The notes under the pieces were generated by a model. The model ran no database searches. It saw nothing but the letters and a program-made list of their open reading frames with translations, and was not told the origin of the DNA. Below are positions 10,595 to 19,684 of a stretch of 64,000 nt of DNA, one piece after another. The DNA is from Halieaceae bacterium UBA5044. GTDB lineage: Bacteria > Pseudomonadota > Gammaproteobacteria > Pseudomonadales > Halieaceae. A program made the translations under genes and the position numbers. Numbering within the stretch: the stretch's first letter is position 1; each line of letters starts with the position of its first letter. The stretch is from the NCBI GenBank assembly GCA_002416125.1, contig DIBU01000001.1, forward strand, positions 186,001 to 250,000, written 5' to 3'.

Positions 10595-11491
10595 CTAGTG
10601 GATGTGGCTCAGAATACCGTCCAGTTCGTCCAGGCTGTTATAGGTCAGCACCAGCTTGCCCTTGCCCTTGGCACCGTGCTGGATTTGCACGCGCGCGCCG
10701 ATTTTCTGCGACAGGTCATCCTGCAGCTGGCGGATGTTCGGGTCCAAACGCGGTGCCTCTTCCCGCGGCGCATCCTTGCGCGCCAACAGCCCGCGCACCA
10801 GCGCTTCGGTCTGGCGCACGGAAAGGCCTTTGCCGACCACGGTTCTCGCGGCCTGCGATTGCGCGGCACCCTCGATACCCAGCAGTGCCCGGGCGTGCCC
10901 CATTTCCAGGTCGCCACGCTCCAGCAGCAGACGCACATCGCTTTGCAGCGACATGAGACGCAACAGGTTGGTGACGGTTGAACGGGACTTGCCCACCGCA
11001 TCGGCGACTTCCTGCTGGGTGAGCTGAAATTCCTGCTGCAGGCGCTGCAGCGCGATGGCTTCCTCAATCGGATTGAGGTCCTCGCGCTGGATGTTCTCTA
11101 TCAACGCCATGGCAATGGCGGCTTCATCGCTGACGTCACGGATAACCGCGGGAACCTGGTCCAGGCCCGCCAGCTGCGCCGCGCGCCAGCGACGCTCGCC
11201 GGCGATGATTTCGTATTTGCGGTCGCCTATCGGGCGCACCACAATGGGCTGCATGATGCCCTGGGCACGAATACTGTCCGCCAGTTCCTGCAGGGATTCC
11301 GGGTCGATGTCACGACGCGGCTGGTATTTGCCACGCTGTATCAGGTCTACGGGCAAGTCCTTGAGCACCTGCTGCTGGCCCTTGTCATCGCCGGCGGCCG
11401 GGGCATCACCGTCTCCCGCGTCACGGGACTGTGTGCCAGCGCCCAGCAGCGCATCCAGGCCGCGCCCCAAACCCCGTTTTCTGGATGACAT
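10595..11491 (-). CDS. parB: Chromosome partitioning protein ParB
   Basis: Binds parS sites near the origin, spreads as a CTP-dependent clamp and partners ParA in chromosome segregation. The 298 aa carry an N-terminal basic ParA-contact segment (RKRGLGRGLDALLG), the CTP-binding GERRWRA motif at residues 98-104, a helix-turn-helix at about 157-180 (LTQQEVADAVGKSRSTVTN), and a C-terminal dimerisation domain. It starts 9 nt after parA. Its likely targets are the two parS palindromes inside recF in this window. Confidence 0.97.
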   Translation of the reverse strand: MSSRKRGLGRGLDALLGAGTQSRDAGDGDAPAAGDDKGQQQVLKDLPVDLIQRGKYQPRRDIDPESLQELADSIRAQGIMQPIVVRPIGDRKYEIIAGERRWRAAQLAGLDQVPAVIRDVSDEAAIAMALIENIQREDLNPIEEAIALQRLQQEFQLTQQEVADAVGKSRSTVTNLLRLMSLQSDVRLLLERGDLEMGHARALLGIEGAAQSQAARTVVGKGLSVRQTEALVRGLLARKDAPREEAPRLDPNIRQLQDDLSQKIGARVQIQHGAKGKGKLVLTYNSLDELDGILSHIH

Positions 11492-11500
11492 TGTGCTCTC

Positions 11501-12304
11501 CTATTCCTTGACCACGGTGCCTGCAGCGGCGGCGCGGCGCTTTTCATCGCGGCGAATGACTTCTCCCGCAAGGGCCATATAGGCCCGGGACCCGCGGGAG
11601 TGCCGGTCGTAATACATCACCGGCAGACCGTGGCTGGGCGCCTCGGCGAGGCGCACGTTGCGCGGGATAACCGTACGATAGACTGCCTCGCCGAAGTGTT
11701 CGTGCAACTGGTTGGAAACCTGGTTGGTCAGGCTGTTGCGGGGGTCATACAGCGTGCGCAGGATGCCCTCAATGCGCAGCAGCGGATTCACGGACTCCGT
11801 AACACGCTGGATGGTATTCACCAGCGCCGATAGCCCCTCCAGGGCGAAGTATTCACACTGCATTGCAATCAGCACACCGTCGGCAGCGACCAGACCGTTG
11901 AGCGTGAGCATATTCAGTGACGGGGGACAGTCGATGAGAATGTAGTCGTACACGGAAGAGACTTCGCGCAGCGCCGTGTTCAGTCGGCGTTCACGCTGCT
12001 CAACCCCGATCAGCTCCACCTCGGCGGCTGTGAGGTCGTCGTTGGCGGGGAGCACATCGTAGCCACCCTCCGGTACCCGCTGGGTGATGAGGTTCACCGG
12101 CGCCCGGTGCACCAGCACGTCATAGATGCTGCGCTCGACGCTGTGCTTGTCCACCCCGCTGCCCATCGTTGCGTTGCCCTGGGGATCCAGATCGACCAGC
12201 AACAGGCGCTGTTTCATCGCTGCAAGGGACGCCGCCAGGTTGACGGAGGTGGTGGTTTTGCCCACACCGCCTTTCTGGTTTGCAATTGCAAGAACTCGTG
12301 CCAA
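11501..12304 (-). CDS. parA: Chromosome partitioning ATPase ParA (Soj)
   Basis: Deviant Walker-type ATPase that moves ParB-parS complexes over the nucleoid. The 267 aa open with ANQKGGVGKTTTSVNL, the signature P-loop with its extra lysine (residues 11-18), followed by the switch segment LVDLDPQGNAT and Walker B YILIDCPPSL. Upstream of parB in the rsmG-parA-parB cluster typical of gammaproteobacterial origins. Confidence 0.97.
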   Translation of the reverse strand: MARVLAIANQKGGVGKTTTSVNLAASLAAMKQRLLLVDLDPQGNATMGSGVDKHSVERSIYDVLVHRAPVNLITQRVPEGGYDVLPANDDLTAAEVELIGVEQRERRLNTALREVSSVYDYILIDCPPSLNMLTLNGLVAADGVLIAMQCEYFALEGLSALVNTIQRVTESVNPLLRIEGILRTLYDPRNSLTNQVSNQLHEHFGEAVYRTVIPRNVRLAEAPSHGLPVMYYDRHSRGSRAYMALAGEVIRRDEKRRAAAAGTVVKE

Positions 12305-12325
12305 GGCGCACTCCCGTAATGTTGG

Positions 12326-12982
12326 CTAGGGCCGATGCTGGTTATCGATGGTCGGCAACAGGGCAAGTTCTACCAAGTGACGCTGCTCGTCAAGCCCCGG
12401 TACCTGCAGGGGCCTGATGTGGCGCACAGCGCAGTGTTGCGTAATCGCCTGCAGTTCATCATCGGGGCGTGCGCCCTTCATGGCAAGCAAAACACCACCC
12501 GGCGCCAGTAAATGCCGGGTGACGGCCAGCATATCCTGGAGTGAGGCAAACGCCCGGGAGAGCACCACATCGAAGCCCTGTTCTGGTGTGAAGTTTTCAG
12601 CCCGGCTGTGATGCACCGTCACGTTGTCCAGCCCCAGCGCGGTTCTGGCCTGGAACAGGAAGCGGGTCTTCTTGCCATTGCTGTCCAGCAGATGAAACTC
12701 GCGCCCGGGAAACAGGATCGCCAGGGGAATACCGGGCAATCCGGCGCCGGTGCCCACATCAATGCAGCGGCTGCCGGTGAGCCACGGCGCTACCGCCAGG
12801 CTGTCCAGCAGGTGCCGGGTCACCATGGCGGCGGGTTCGCGAATGGCTGTCAGGTTATAGGCGCGGTTCCACTTCACCAACAACGCGAGGTAATCGAGCA
12901 ACAGTTGTTGTTGCACAGCGCTGCTGGCAACGCCCAGGGCGTTGAGCCCGGCGCTCAGCTGCCGCGCAAGTGCCGCGTCCAA
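12326..12982 (-). CDS. rsmG: 16S rRNA (guanine-527-N7)-methyltransferase
   Basis: Methylates N7 of G527 in 16S rRNA using S-adenosylmethionine; loss gives low-level streptomycin resistance in other bacteria. The 218 aa carry the SAM-binding loop CIDVGTGAGLPGIPLA at about residues 73-88 and the downstream SRAFASLQDML motif. It starts 1 nt after the mnmG stop, so the two are probably coupled. Confidence 0.96.
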   Translation of the reverse strand: MDAALARQLSAGLNALGVASSAVQQQLLLDYLALLVKWNRAYNLTAIREPAAMVTRHLLDSLAVAPWLTGSRCIDVGTGAGLPGIPLAILFPGREFHLLDSNGKKTRFLFQARTALGLDNVTVHHSRAENFTPEQGFDVVLSRAFASLQDMLAVTRHLLAPGGVLLAMKGARPDDELQAITQHCAVRHIRPLQVPGLDEQRHLVELALLPTIDNQHRP

Positions 12983-12983
12983 C

Positions 12984-14882
12984 TCAGGCGCTTATGCGTT
13001 CGCTGCCACGCTCGAGAGCGCCGCGCTTTTTGAGATAAATCAGCAGCAGGGACACCGCCGCGGGTGTTACCCCGGGAATTCGGCCCGCACGCGCCAGGGT
13101 CGACGGGCGCGCCTCACTGAGTTTCTGGCGCACCTCGTGCGACAGGCCATCGACGGTGCTGTAATCCAGTGAGTCGGGTAGCGGGGTCTGCTCGTAGCGG
13201 CGCAGGCGGGCAATCTCTTCCTGCTGTCGGTCAATATAGCCGGCATACTTGGCCTGGATTTCCACCTGCTCGGCGGCCTGCTCGTCTGCCAGCGGTTCCC
13301 CTTTCAACGCAGCCACGTCGGCATAACCAATGCCGGGCCGCTTCAGCAGGTCGGCGAGGCTGTACTCCCGGGTCAGGGGTCCTTTCAGCCTGGGCTCCAG
13401 CGTTGCCGCTGCGGCCGTTCCCGGGTGTATCCAGGTGGTCGCGAGGCGTTGCGTTTCCCTGGCGATGGCATCGCGTTTACGCGCGAACCGGGCCCAGCGC
13501 ACGTCGTCGATCAACCCCAGGCGGTGAGCGGTTTCCGTGAGACGCAGGTCGGCGTTGTCCTCGCGCAGCAGCAGGCGATACTCCGCGCGGGAGGTAAACA
13601 TGCGGTAGGGCTCCAGGGTACCCAGGGTTATCAGGTCATCCACCAGCACGCCGATATAGGCTTCGTCGCGCCGCGGACACCAGGGTTCCTTGCCCTGCAC
13701 CGCCAGCGCTGCGTTGAGACCGGCCAACAGGCCCTGTGCCGCTGCCTCTTCGTAACCCGTGGTGCCGTTGATCTGCCCTGCAAAGTACAGGCCGGGCAGG
13801 GCACGGGTCTCCAGCGAATACTGCAGGTCGCGGGGGTCGAAGTAATCATACTCGATGGCGTACCCGGGCCGTGTGATGTGCGCGTTTTCAAACCCTTTGA
13901 TGGAGCGGACCAGGGCAAGCTGCACATCGAAGGGCAGGCTGGTGGAAATACCATTGGGGTACAGTTCGCTGGTGGTCAGGCCCTCGGGCTCAATGAACAC
14001 CTGGTGCGATGCCTTGTCGGCAAAGCGGTGAATTTTGTCTTCAATGCTGGGGCAGTAGCGAGGCCCCACGCCCTCGATCACCCCCGAGTACATCGGTGAG
14101 CGGTCGAGGCCGCCACGGATAATGTCGTGGGTGCGTTCGTTGGTGTGCGTTATCCAGCAGCAGCGCTGCTGCGGACGCTCGGCAACGCTGCCCAGAAACG
14201 ACATGGCGGGCGCGTCTGCATCGCCCCACTGCTCTTCGAGAGCGCTGAAGTCCACACTGCGCGCATCAATACGCGGCGGTGTGCCGGTTTTCAGCCGGTC
14301 AACACGGAAGGGCATTTCGCGCAGGCGCTGGGCCAGGGCGATGGAGGGCGGGTCGCCGGCGCGCCCTCCGGCACTGTTTTGCAGACCGATGTGAATCTTG
14401 CCGCCGAGGAAGGTGCCGGTTGTCAGCACGACGGTGGGGGCACGGAAAATCAGCCCCATCTGCGTGACCGCGCCTGCGACGCGACCCTGTTCCACCAGAA
14501 GGTCATCTACGGGCTGCTGAAAAATCGATAACCCGGGCTGCGCCTCGATGATTTCACGAATGGCATTGCGGTAGAGCACACGGTCCGCCTGCGCACGCGT
14601 CGCGCGCACCGCTGGACCCTTGCGCGCATTCAACACGCGAAACTGGATACCCGCACGGTCTGTGGCCCGAGCCATGGCGCCGCCAAGGGCATCCACTTCT
14701 CGCACCAGATGGCTTTTGCCGATGCCGCCGATAGCCGGGTTGCATGACATCTGGCCCAGGGTGTCGACACTGTGGGTCAGGAGCAGGGTGCGACAGCCCA
14801 TACGCGCAGCCGCGAGGCAGGCTTCGGTGCCAGCGTGGCCGCCGCCGATCACAATCACATCAAAGCTCTGTTGGTATTCCAC
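12984..14882 (-). CDS. mnmG: tRNA uridine-34 5-carboxymethylaminomethyl modification enzyme, FAD subunit
   Basis: With MnmE, installs the cmnm5 group on U34 of several tRNAs. The GTG at 14882 is chosen as start because AGGAGG lies 9 nt upstream and the product (632 aa) then matches the family length; the longer ORF from 14912 adds an Arg-rich extension. The FAD dinucleotide fold GGGHAG is at residues 13-18, and NPAIGGIGKSHLVREVDALGG is the family signature. First gene of a mnmG-rsmG-parA-parB operon with a clear promoter. Confidence 0.96.
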   Translation of the reverse strand: MEYQQSFDVIVIGGGHAGTEACLAAARMGCRTLLLTHSVDTLGQMSCNPAIGGIGKSHLVREVDALGGAMARATDRAGIQFRVLNARKGPAVRATRAQADRVLYRNAIREIIEAQPGLSIFQQPVDDLLVEQGRVAGAVTQMGLIFRAPTVVLTTGTFLGGKIHIGLQNSAGGRAGDPPSIALAQRLREMPFRVDRLKTGTPPRIDARSVDFSALEEQWGDADAPAMSFLGSVAERPQQRCCWITHTNERTHDIIRGGLDRSPMYSGVIEGVGPRYCPSIEDKIHRFADKASHQVFIEPEGLTTSELYPNGISTSLPFDVQLALVRSIKGFENAHITRPGYAIEYDYFDPRDLQYSLETRALPGLYFAGQINGTTGYEEAAAQGLLAGLNAALAVQGKEPWCPRRDEAYIGVLVDDLITLGTLEPYRMFTSRAEYRLLLREDNADLRLTETAHRLGLIDDVRWARFARKRDAIARETQRLATTWIHPGTAAAATLEPRLKGPLTREYSLADLLKRPGIGYADVAALKGEPLADEQAAEQVEIQAKYAGYIDRQQEEIARLRRYEQTPLPDSLDYSTVDGLSHEVRQKLSEARPSTLARAGRIPGVTPAAVSLLLIYLKKRGALERGSERISA

Positions 14883-14925
14883 GCTGCTGCGCCTCCTGGG
14901 CCGGCGGGTCATTGCCGGGCCGGCG

Positions 14926-14954
14926 ATTATACGTCCGGGAGGTCAGTTGTTCAA
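14926..14954 (-). promoter_or_regulatory. Sigma-70 promoter of the mnmG-rsmG-parAB operon
   Basis: Minus strand: -35 TTGAAC (14949-14954), 17-bp spacer, perfect -10 TATAAT (14926-14931). The predicted start of transcription lies about 37 nt before the mnmG GTG codon. Hexamers and spacing are identical to those of the atp promoter. Confidence 0.78.
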
Positions 14955-15004
14955 AAGATGTTCTGTGTTTTCTCGGGCCTCGGTGCATGTTTTGCTGCGA
15001 CATA

Positions 15005-15340
15005 TCTGTGTGTGTAATGCATTAAATAAATACACATTGAAAGATGAAAGAATAGAACTGATATTGTTATTGAATAGCGGGCCGTTATCGGTGAACAAGC
15101 GGATTTTATTTATAAATTTCAATGACTTGCTGCAATGATAAGCAGGCGATGAAGCGCTGTTCCTGGCGTGGTTTGCCTGTGTGTGCACTGGGGATCGAAA
15201 CCGGGGGTGGCTTCAGCGCGACAGGCGGGTAGGTGTTTGCCCCCAGTTCACTACCGCGTTGCACGTCCGATTGTCCACAGGGTTATCCGTTGCCGGACAC
15301 TGGCGACAAAACAGCGGCAAAAGCTGTGTACAAACTGTGG
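15005..15340. other. AT-rich mnmG-mnmE intergenic region with DnaA-box-like sites (E. coli-type origin position)
   Basis: The 471-nt gap between mnmG and mnmE holds no convincing gene. It has a markedly AT-rich stretch at about 15010-15120 (TTATTTATAAATTT, TATTGTTATTGAATA). Further on are DnaA-box-like 9-mers: TTGTCCACA at 15271-15279 on the plus strand and TTGTACACA on the minus strand at 15325-15333, each one mismatch from TTATNCACA, plus a weaker TTATCCGTT at 15283. This is where oriC lies in E. coli. Whether it is a functional or relic origin, or only a promoter region, cannot be told from sequence. Confidence 0.45.
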
Positions 15341-15353
15341 CCAGGGTCGCGAT

Positions 15354-16715
15354 TTATTTACCGATGCAGAAACTGGAGAATATCTCGCCCAGCAGTGCGT
15401 CACTGGACATTTTTCCAGTGATTTCGCCCAGGGTGTCGTGGCAGAGACGCAGGTCCTCTGCCAGCAGCTCTCCTGCGCCCGCCTCCTCCAACTGTCGACG
15501 CCCGTTCTCCAGGTGTTCTGCCGCGATCGAGAGCGCCTGCAAGTGCCGGCGCCGTGCACTGAAGGTATCACCGGCAGCGCCCGCGTAACCGATACACTGT
15601 TTGAGGTGTTCGCGCAGCAGTGGTACCCCGGCCCCCGAACGGGCGCAAAGACGCACGATGACGGTGTCGGCCTCCTGAATCACTGCCGGTGCCGCGCCGG
15701 CCAGGTCACATTTGTTGTGGATAAGCGTCACCGGCACAGCGCTTGCGGGATAACCGGGCCAGAGGTCGTCGGGTAGTGGGCTGTCGTCATTCATGTCGAC
15801 CACCAGGAGTATGCGATCTGCGCTGGCGATTTCGCGTTGTGCGCGGCGGATGCCTTCCCGCTCCACGGCGTCGTCACTGGCGCGCAGCCCCGCTGTATCC
15901 ACAATGTGCAGGGGCATTCCATCAATCTGGATATGTTCTCGCAGGATGTCCCGTGTGGTTCCCGCAATGTCCGTGACGATGGCACTTTCCTGTCCTGCCA
16001 GGGCGTTCAACAGGCTGGATTTGCCGGCGTTGGGGCGCCCGGCAATGACGACCTTCATGCCCTCGCGCAACAGGCTTCCCTGCTGTGCCGCCGTCATCAC
16101 CGCGTCCAGTTGTGCGGCCAGGGCCTGCAACGAATCTGCCACGTGTCCATCGGCCAGAAAGTCGATCTCCTCCTCCGGGAAGTCGATGGCGGCCTCCACG
16201 TACACACGCAAGCGGGTGACCTCCGCGACCAGCCGGTCGATTTCCTGCGAGAAGGCGCCCTGCAGGGAGCGGTGTGCATTGCGTGCCGCCTGCTCGGTGG
16301 TGCTGTTGATCAGGTCGGCGATGGCTTCTGCCTGCGCCAGGTCGAGCTTGTCGTTCAGGTAGGCGCGCTCCGAGAATTCCCCTGCCCGTGCCTGTCGCGC
16401 GCCCAGCGCAAGGCAGGCGGCGACCAGCAGGTCCAGTACGACCGGCCCGCCGTGCCCCTGTAGCTCGACAACGTCTTCCCCCGTGAACGAATGGGGTGCG
16501 GGAAAATAGAGGGCGATACCGCTGTCCAGCGACGCTCCCCGCTCATCCGCAAAGCCGCAGAAATGCGCGTGTCTCGGGGTGAGCCGTTTGCCCGTAATAC
16601 GTTCGGCGATGGAGGCAGCGGAAGGACCGGACAGGCGTACAATGCCGATGCCACCGCGTCCGGGCGCAGTGGCTATGGCGGCAATCGTGTCTGCGTTGTA
16701 GGGAGTAGTTGTCAC
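15354..16715 (-). CDS. mnmE: tRNA modification GTPase MnmE
   Basis: GTPase partner of MnmG in cmnm5U34 synthesis. The 453 aa have the N-terminal formyl-THF-binding domain (TIAAIATAPGRGGIGIVRLSG), a helical domain interrupted by the G domain (P-loop GRPNAGKS near residue 225, DIAGTTRD switch, DTAGLR, NKCDL), and the C-terminal CIGK with the conserved cysteine. It starts 45 nt after the yidC stop. Confidence 0.97.
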   Translation of the reverse strand: MTTTPYNADTIAAIATAPGRGGIGIVRLSGPSAASIAERITGKRLTPRHAHFCGFADERGASLDSGIALYFPAPHSFTGEDVVELQGHGGPVVLDLLVAACLALGARQARAGEFSERAYLNDKLDLAQAEAIADLINSTTEQAARNAHRSLQGAFSQEIDRLVAEVTRLRVYVEAAIDFPEEEIDFLADGHVADSLQALAAQLDAVMTAAQQGSLLREGMKVVIAGRPNAGKSSLLNALAGQESAIVTDIAGTTRDILREHIQIDGMPLHIVDTAGLRASDDAVEREGIRRAQREIASADRILLVVDMNDDSPLPDDLWPGYPASAVPVTLIHNKCDLAGAAPAVIQEADTVIVRLCARSGAGVPLLREHLKQCIGYAGAAGDTFSARRRHLQALSIAAEHLENGRRQLEEAGAGELLAEDLRLCHDTLGEITGKMSSDALLGEIFSSFCIGK

Positions 16716-16760
16716 AGCGGCAGTATACGCCAGCCGCGCAGCGCCCCGCCGGGGGCGATA

Positions 16761-18479
16761 CTAGGCTTTCGCTTTGGCGTCCGACTTTTCGATCTGTCGG
16801 GTAATGACGTACTGCTGGGCCATGGAGAGCAGGTTGTTGACCACCCAGTAGAGTACGAGACCCGCCGGAAACCAGAGAAAGAAGAAGGTGAAGATCACGG
16901 GCAACCACTGCATGATCTTGGCCTGCATCGGGTCCGGTGGCGGCGGGTTCAGCTTCTGCATGAACCACATGCTGGCACCCATCAACAGCGGCAGCACAAA
17001 GTAGGGGTCCATGACCGACAGGTCTTCGATCCACAGGAAGAAGGGCGAATGGCGCAGTTCAACGCTCTCCATCAGCACCCAGTAGAGCGAGATGAACACC
17101 GGCATCTGTACCAGCACCGGCAGGCAGCCGCCCATCGGGTTGATCTTTTCCTTGCGGTACAGCTCCATCATCGCCTGGCTTTGCTTGGCCTTGTCCTCGG
17201 CGTATTGCTCCCGGATGTCCTGCATTTTCGGCGCTACACGGCGCATATTGGCCATTGAGCGATAACTTGTGGCGGATAGCTTGAAGAAGACGGCCTTGAT
17301 CAAAACGGTCAGCAGGATGATGGCCACACCCCAGTTGCCCACGAAGGCGTGGATTTTGATCAGCAGCCAGAACAGCGGTTGCGCAATCCACCACAGCCAG
17401 CCGTAATCCACGCTGAGGTCGAGGTAGGGGGAAATTTCCGCGAGTCGATACTGGTCCTTGGGTCCCGCGTAGAAGCCGGCGCTGACACTGCCCTGCTGGC
17501 CGGGATCCACTACCAGGGCGGGGCTGGTAAAGCCCGCAATGTTGAAGCCGGATGAGGTTACCCGTGTGCTGTAGGTATGGCTCTGGTCTGCTGCCGGGAT
17601 CCACGCGCTGAGGAAGTAGTGCTGGATCATGGCGATCCAGCCGCCCGGAAGCTGCGCGCGGAAAGGCTCTTCCCGCATGTCCTTGAAGCTGAACTTGGTG
17701 AAACGTTCGTCGGGCTGGGTGATGGCGGCGCCCAGGAAGGGCTGCAGGCCCATGCCGCTGGAGTCGACCGTCGAGGGCTTGCTGCTGTCGCGCTTGATCT
17801 GGCCGAACAGGTTGCCCTGCCAGCGTTCACTGGTTTTGTTGTCGACGATATAGCTCACGGTCATCAGGTAGTCACCGCGGCGCAGGGTAAAGCGCTTGGT
17901 CACGCTCAGGCCCTCCGCATTCTGCCACAGGAGGTCGACGGTCAGTTCATCCGCGTTGGGTGCCAGCTCATAGCGTGATTGTGCCGCGCTGAATTGGGCA
18001 CGGGATTCACTGTCGATACCATCCGGGCCAATCAGGCCACTCTGCGCGACGTAGATGCGGCGCTCGTTCTGCTCCAGCAGCACGAAGGGCTGGTTGGGCT
18101 TGTCGATATCCTCGAGATGTTCCGGCAGAGCCAGCTCTACGATGTCGCCACCGCGCAGGTCAATGGCAACCTGGAGCACATCGGTGTGCACGGTGATGAT
18201 GTCGCCACTGTTGCTGATCACCTCAGGCGTCGATGCGGCCTGTGTGTCGGCAATGGATTCGGGTGCCTGTGGCAGGTCCTCGTTGCCCGCGTCTGCTGCG
18301 GTGGTAGTAGGCGATGCCGCGGCCGGTTCCGGCAGGCTGTCCGGCTCGGCAGCGATCAGACGGCTGGCGACGGGTTGCTCCGCCGTGGTTTTGGCGTCCT
18401 TGAAGGCGACCCACTCAGTCAGCAGCATGAATGAGAGAAGGGCGATGGCGCCGATCAGCAGAGTACGTTGGAAATCCAT
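16761..18479 (-). CDS. yidC: Membrane protein insertase YidC
   Basis: Inserts inner-membrane proteins alone or with SecYEG; Fo subunits a and c are known clients in E. coli. The 572 aa have an N-terminal anchor (residues about 6-24), a large periplasmic domain, and five C-terminal helices with the conserved insertase core (NWGVAIILLTVLIKAVFF, NPMGGCLPVLVQMPVFISLY). The terminus is positively charged. It lies in the rpmH-rnpA-yidD-yidC-mnmE operon. Confidence 0.97.
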   Translation of the reverse strand: MDFQRTLLIGAIALLSFMLLTEWVAFKDAKTTAEQPVASRLIAAEPDSLPEPAAASPTTTAADAGNEDLPQAPESIADTQAASTPEVISNSGDIITVHTDVLQVAIDLRGGDIVELALPEHLEDIDKPNQPFVLLEQNERRIYVAQSGLIGPDGIDSESRAQFSAAQSRYELAPNADELTVDLLWQNAEGLSVTKRFTLRRGDYLMTVSYIVDNKTSERWQGNLFGQIKRDSSKPSTVDSSGMGLQPFLGAAITQPDERFTKFSFKDMREEPFRAQLPGGWIAMIQHYFLSAWIPAADQSHTYSTRVTSSGFNIAGFTSPALVVDPGQQGSVSAGFYAGPKDQYRLAEISPYLDLSVDYGWLWWIAQPLFWLLIKIHAFVGNWGVAIILLTVLIKAVFFKLSATSYRSMANMRRVAPKMQDIREQYAEDKAKQSQAMMELYRKEKINPMGGCLPVLVQMPVFISLYWVLMESVELRHSPFFLWIEDLSVMDPYFVLPLLMGASMWFMQKLNPPPPDPMQAKIMQWLPVIFTFFFLWFPAGLVLYWVVNNLLSMAQQYVITRQIEKSDAKAKA

Positions 18480-18496
18480 AGCAGGTATCAGCTTCG

Positions 18497-18724
18497 TCAG
18501 TGAATGTGCTTGCAGGGGGGCACCGGATCGAGGCCTCCCTCATGCCAGGGGTGGCATTTGCCAAGCCGGCGCAGGGTGAGGTACGAGCCCCGGACAACGC
18601 CGTGCAAATCGATGGCTTCCTGAGCGTAGTGTGAGCAGCTCGGGTAAAATCGGCAGTGATTGCCCAGAAATGGGCTGATGGCGTAGCGGTACACAGCAAT
18701 CAGGGCGATAAAGAGACGGCGCAT
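18497..18724 (-). CDS. yidD: Membrane protein insertion efficiency factor YidD
   Basis: Small protein that helps YidC-dependent insertion. The ATG at 18724 (MRRLFIALIAVYRYA) is preferred; it overlaps the rnpA stop as TGATG, implying coupled translation. The 75 aa contain the family signature CRFYPSCSHYAQEAI and the WHEGGLDPVP segment. An upstream in-frame ATG would add 18 residues overlapping rnpA. Confidence 0.93.
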   Translation of the reverse strand: MRRLFIALIAVYRYAISPFLGNHCRFYPSCSHYAQEAIDLHGVVRGSYLTLRRLGKCHPWHEGGLDPVPPCKHIH

Positions 18725-19128
18725 CAGCGGTCTCGCGCGCCCGTGTGTGTCGCCTTGTGTCGTGACAGCTTTTGCCATTGTTCTCCCAGCGTGGCGAACA
18801 GTGAAGCGTTGTCCATATCGTCCAGGCCGCGGCGCGCCAGGAACACGATATCCAGCGGTACGCCAGTATCGGGCAGTTGCCTGAACGATTCCCTGACGAT
18901 GCGTTTGATGCGATTGCGCTGCACCGCCTTGCGTACGTTCTTCTTGGCGATAACCAGCCCCAGCCGGCTGTGGCGACCATCCGCAGGCCGCGCCAGCATC
19001 AGCAGGTGACGGTGGGAAGCCTTAATGGAGGCGCCATCGAAAACGGCCCGATATTGGGCCGCATTCAACAGGCGCCTGCATTTGCCGAAAGCGCCGGCAC
19101 CCGGTTCGCACTCAGCAGCTGCGCCCAC
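18724..19128 (-). CDS. rnpA: Ribonuclease P protein component
   Basis: Protein subunit of RNase P, which matures tRNA 5' ends with the RnpB RNA. The 134 aa include the RNA-binding signature RNRIKRIVRESFR and the SRLGLVIAKKNVRKAVQ segment. A C-terminal tail beyond the core (KATHTGARDR) is variable in the family. Lies 15 nt after rpmH and overlaps yidD by 1 nt. Confidence 0.95.
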   Translation of the reverse strand: MGAAAECEPGAGAFGKCRRLLNAAQYRAVFDGASIKASHRHLLMLARPADGRHSRLGLVIAKKNVRKAVQRNRIKRIVRESFRQLPDTGVPLDIVFLARRGLDDMDNASLFATLGEQWQKLSRHKATHTGARDR

Positions 19129-19143
19129 GAAGGCTCTCCCGCA

Positions 19144-19278
19144 TCAGGCTGTCAGGCGCTTGCGACCCTTCGCGCGACGGCGGCTGAGAACCAGGCGGCC
19201 GTTCTTGGTGGCCATACGAGAGCGGAAGCCGTGGGTGCGCTTGCGCTTCAGGACGCTGGGCTGAAATGTTCTTTTCAT
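19144..19278 (-). CDS. rpmH: 50S ribosomal protein L34
   Basis: The 44-aa, strongly basic product begins MKRTFQPSVLKRKRTHGFR and ends RRAKGRKRLTA, the canonical L34. The start at 19278 is fixed by homology; a longer in-frame ORF upstream covers the leader and promoter and is not translated. First gene of the rpmH-rnpA-yidD-yidC-mnmE operon transcribed away from dnaA. Confidence 0.98.
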   Translation of the reverse strand: MKRTFQPSVLKRKRTHGFRSRMATKNGRLVLSRRRAKGRKRLTA

Positions 19279-19326
19279 GACGCTGTTCCAAATAGGAGGT
19301 AATAAATAGAAGGCTGATGCTTCACC

Positions 19327-19354
19327 CGCCCTGTGCTGGGTACAGCGCAGGGCG
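19327..19354 (-). promoter_or_regulatory. Stable hairpin in the rpmH 5' leader
   Basis: An inverted repeat CGCCCTG-T-GCTG / CAGC-G-CAGGGCG encloses a 4-nt loop, giving 11 pairs with one central T/G position. It lies between the rpmH promoter and start codon, so it is transcribed in the leader of the rpmH operon. No T-run follows, so it is not a simple terminator. A role in mRNA stability or autogenous control is possible but unproven. Confidence 0.45.
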
Positions 19355-19388
19355 CACGGTGGAGTACCGGGCCGCAAAAAGGTTGGGT

Positions 19389-19417
19389 ATTCTAGTGAAA
19401 GCCTGCGTCGAATTCAA
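19389..19417 (-). promoter_or_regulatory. Sigma-70 promoter of the rpmH operon
   Basis: Minus strand: -35 TTGAAT (19412-19417), 17-bp spacer, -10 TAGAAT (19389-19394). The leader to the rpmH start would be about 105 nt and contains the hairpin at 19327-19354. Confidence 0.7.
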
Positions 19418-19556
19418 TGACGGGCCCCGCCTTTATTTTTGCTCTTTTGCCCGCAATGCCAGAGCATCCTCGCCTCGTATCTTGCGCGCCGGCAATGTCA
19501 GGCGTGGCGCGCCTTTCGGTAAACAGCGCACACCTTGCCCCTAATATATGCACAGG

Positions 19557-19565
19557 TTATGCACA
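19557..19565 (+). promoter_or_regulatory. DnaA box (TTATGCACA)
   Basis: Exact match to TTATNCACA. A near-copy, ATATGCACA, lies 11 bp upstream at 19546-19554. Part of the oriC candidate. Confidence 0.65.
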
Positions 19566-19675
19566 GATCAGGTGTTCACAGGAAGAATGGCACAGGGCCG
19601 CTCAAAAAACACCCAGTAAAAGCATAAGTGTATGAAAAACATATAAAAACAACTTTTAAAAAAAACCCGCTGAGG

Positions 19676-19684
19676 TGTGGATAA
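19676..19684 (-). promoter_or_regulatory. Consensus DnaA box (TTATCCACA) overlapping the dnaA -35
   Basis: Perfect consensus 9-mer on the minus strand. It overlaps the proposed -35 hexamer of the dnaA promoter, which would allow autorepression by DnaA as known in other bacteria. Confidence 0.75.
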
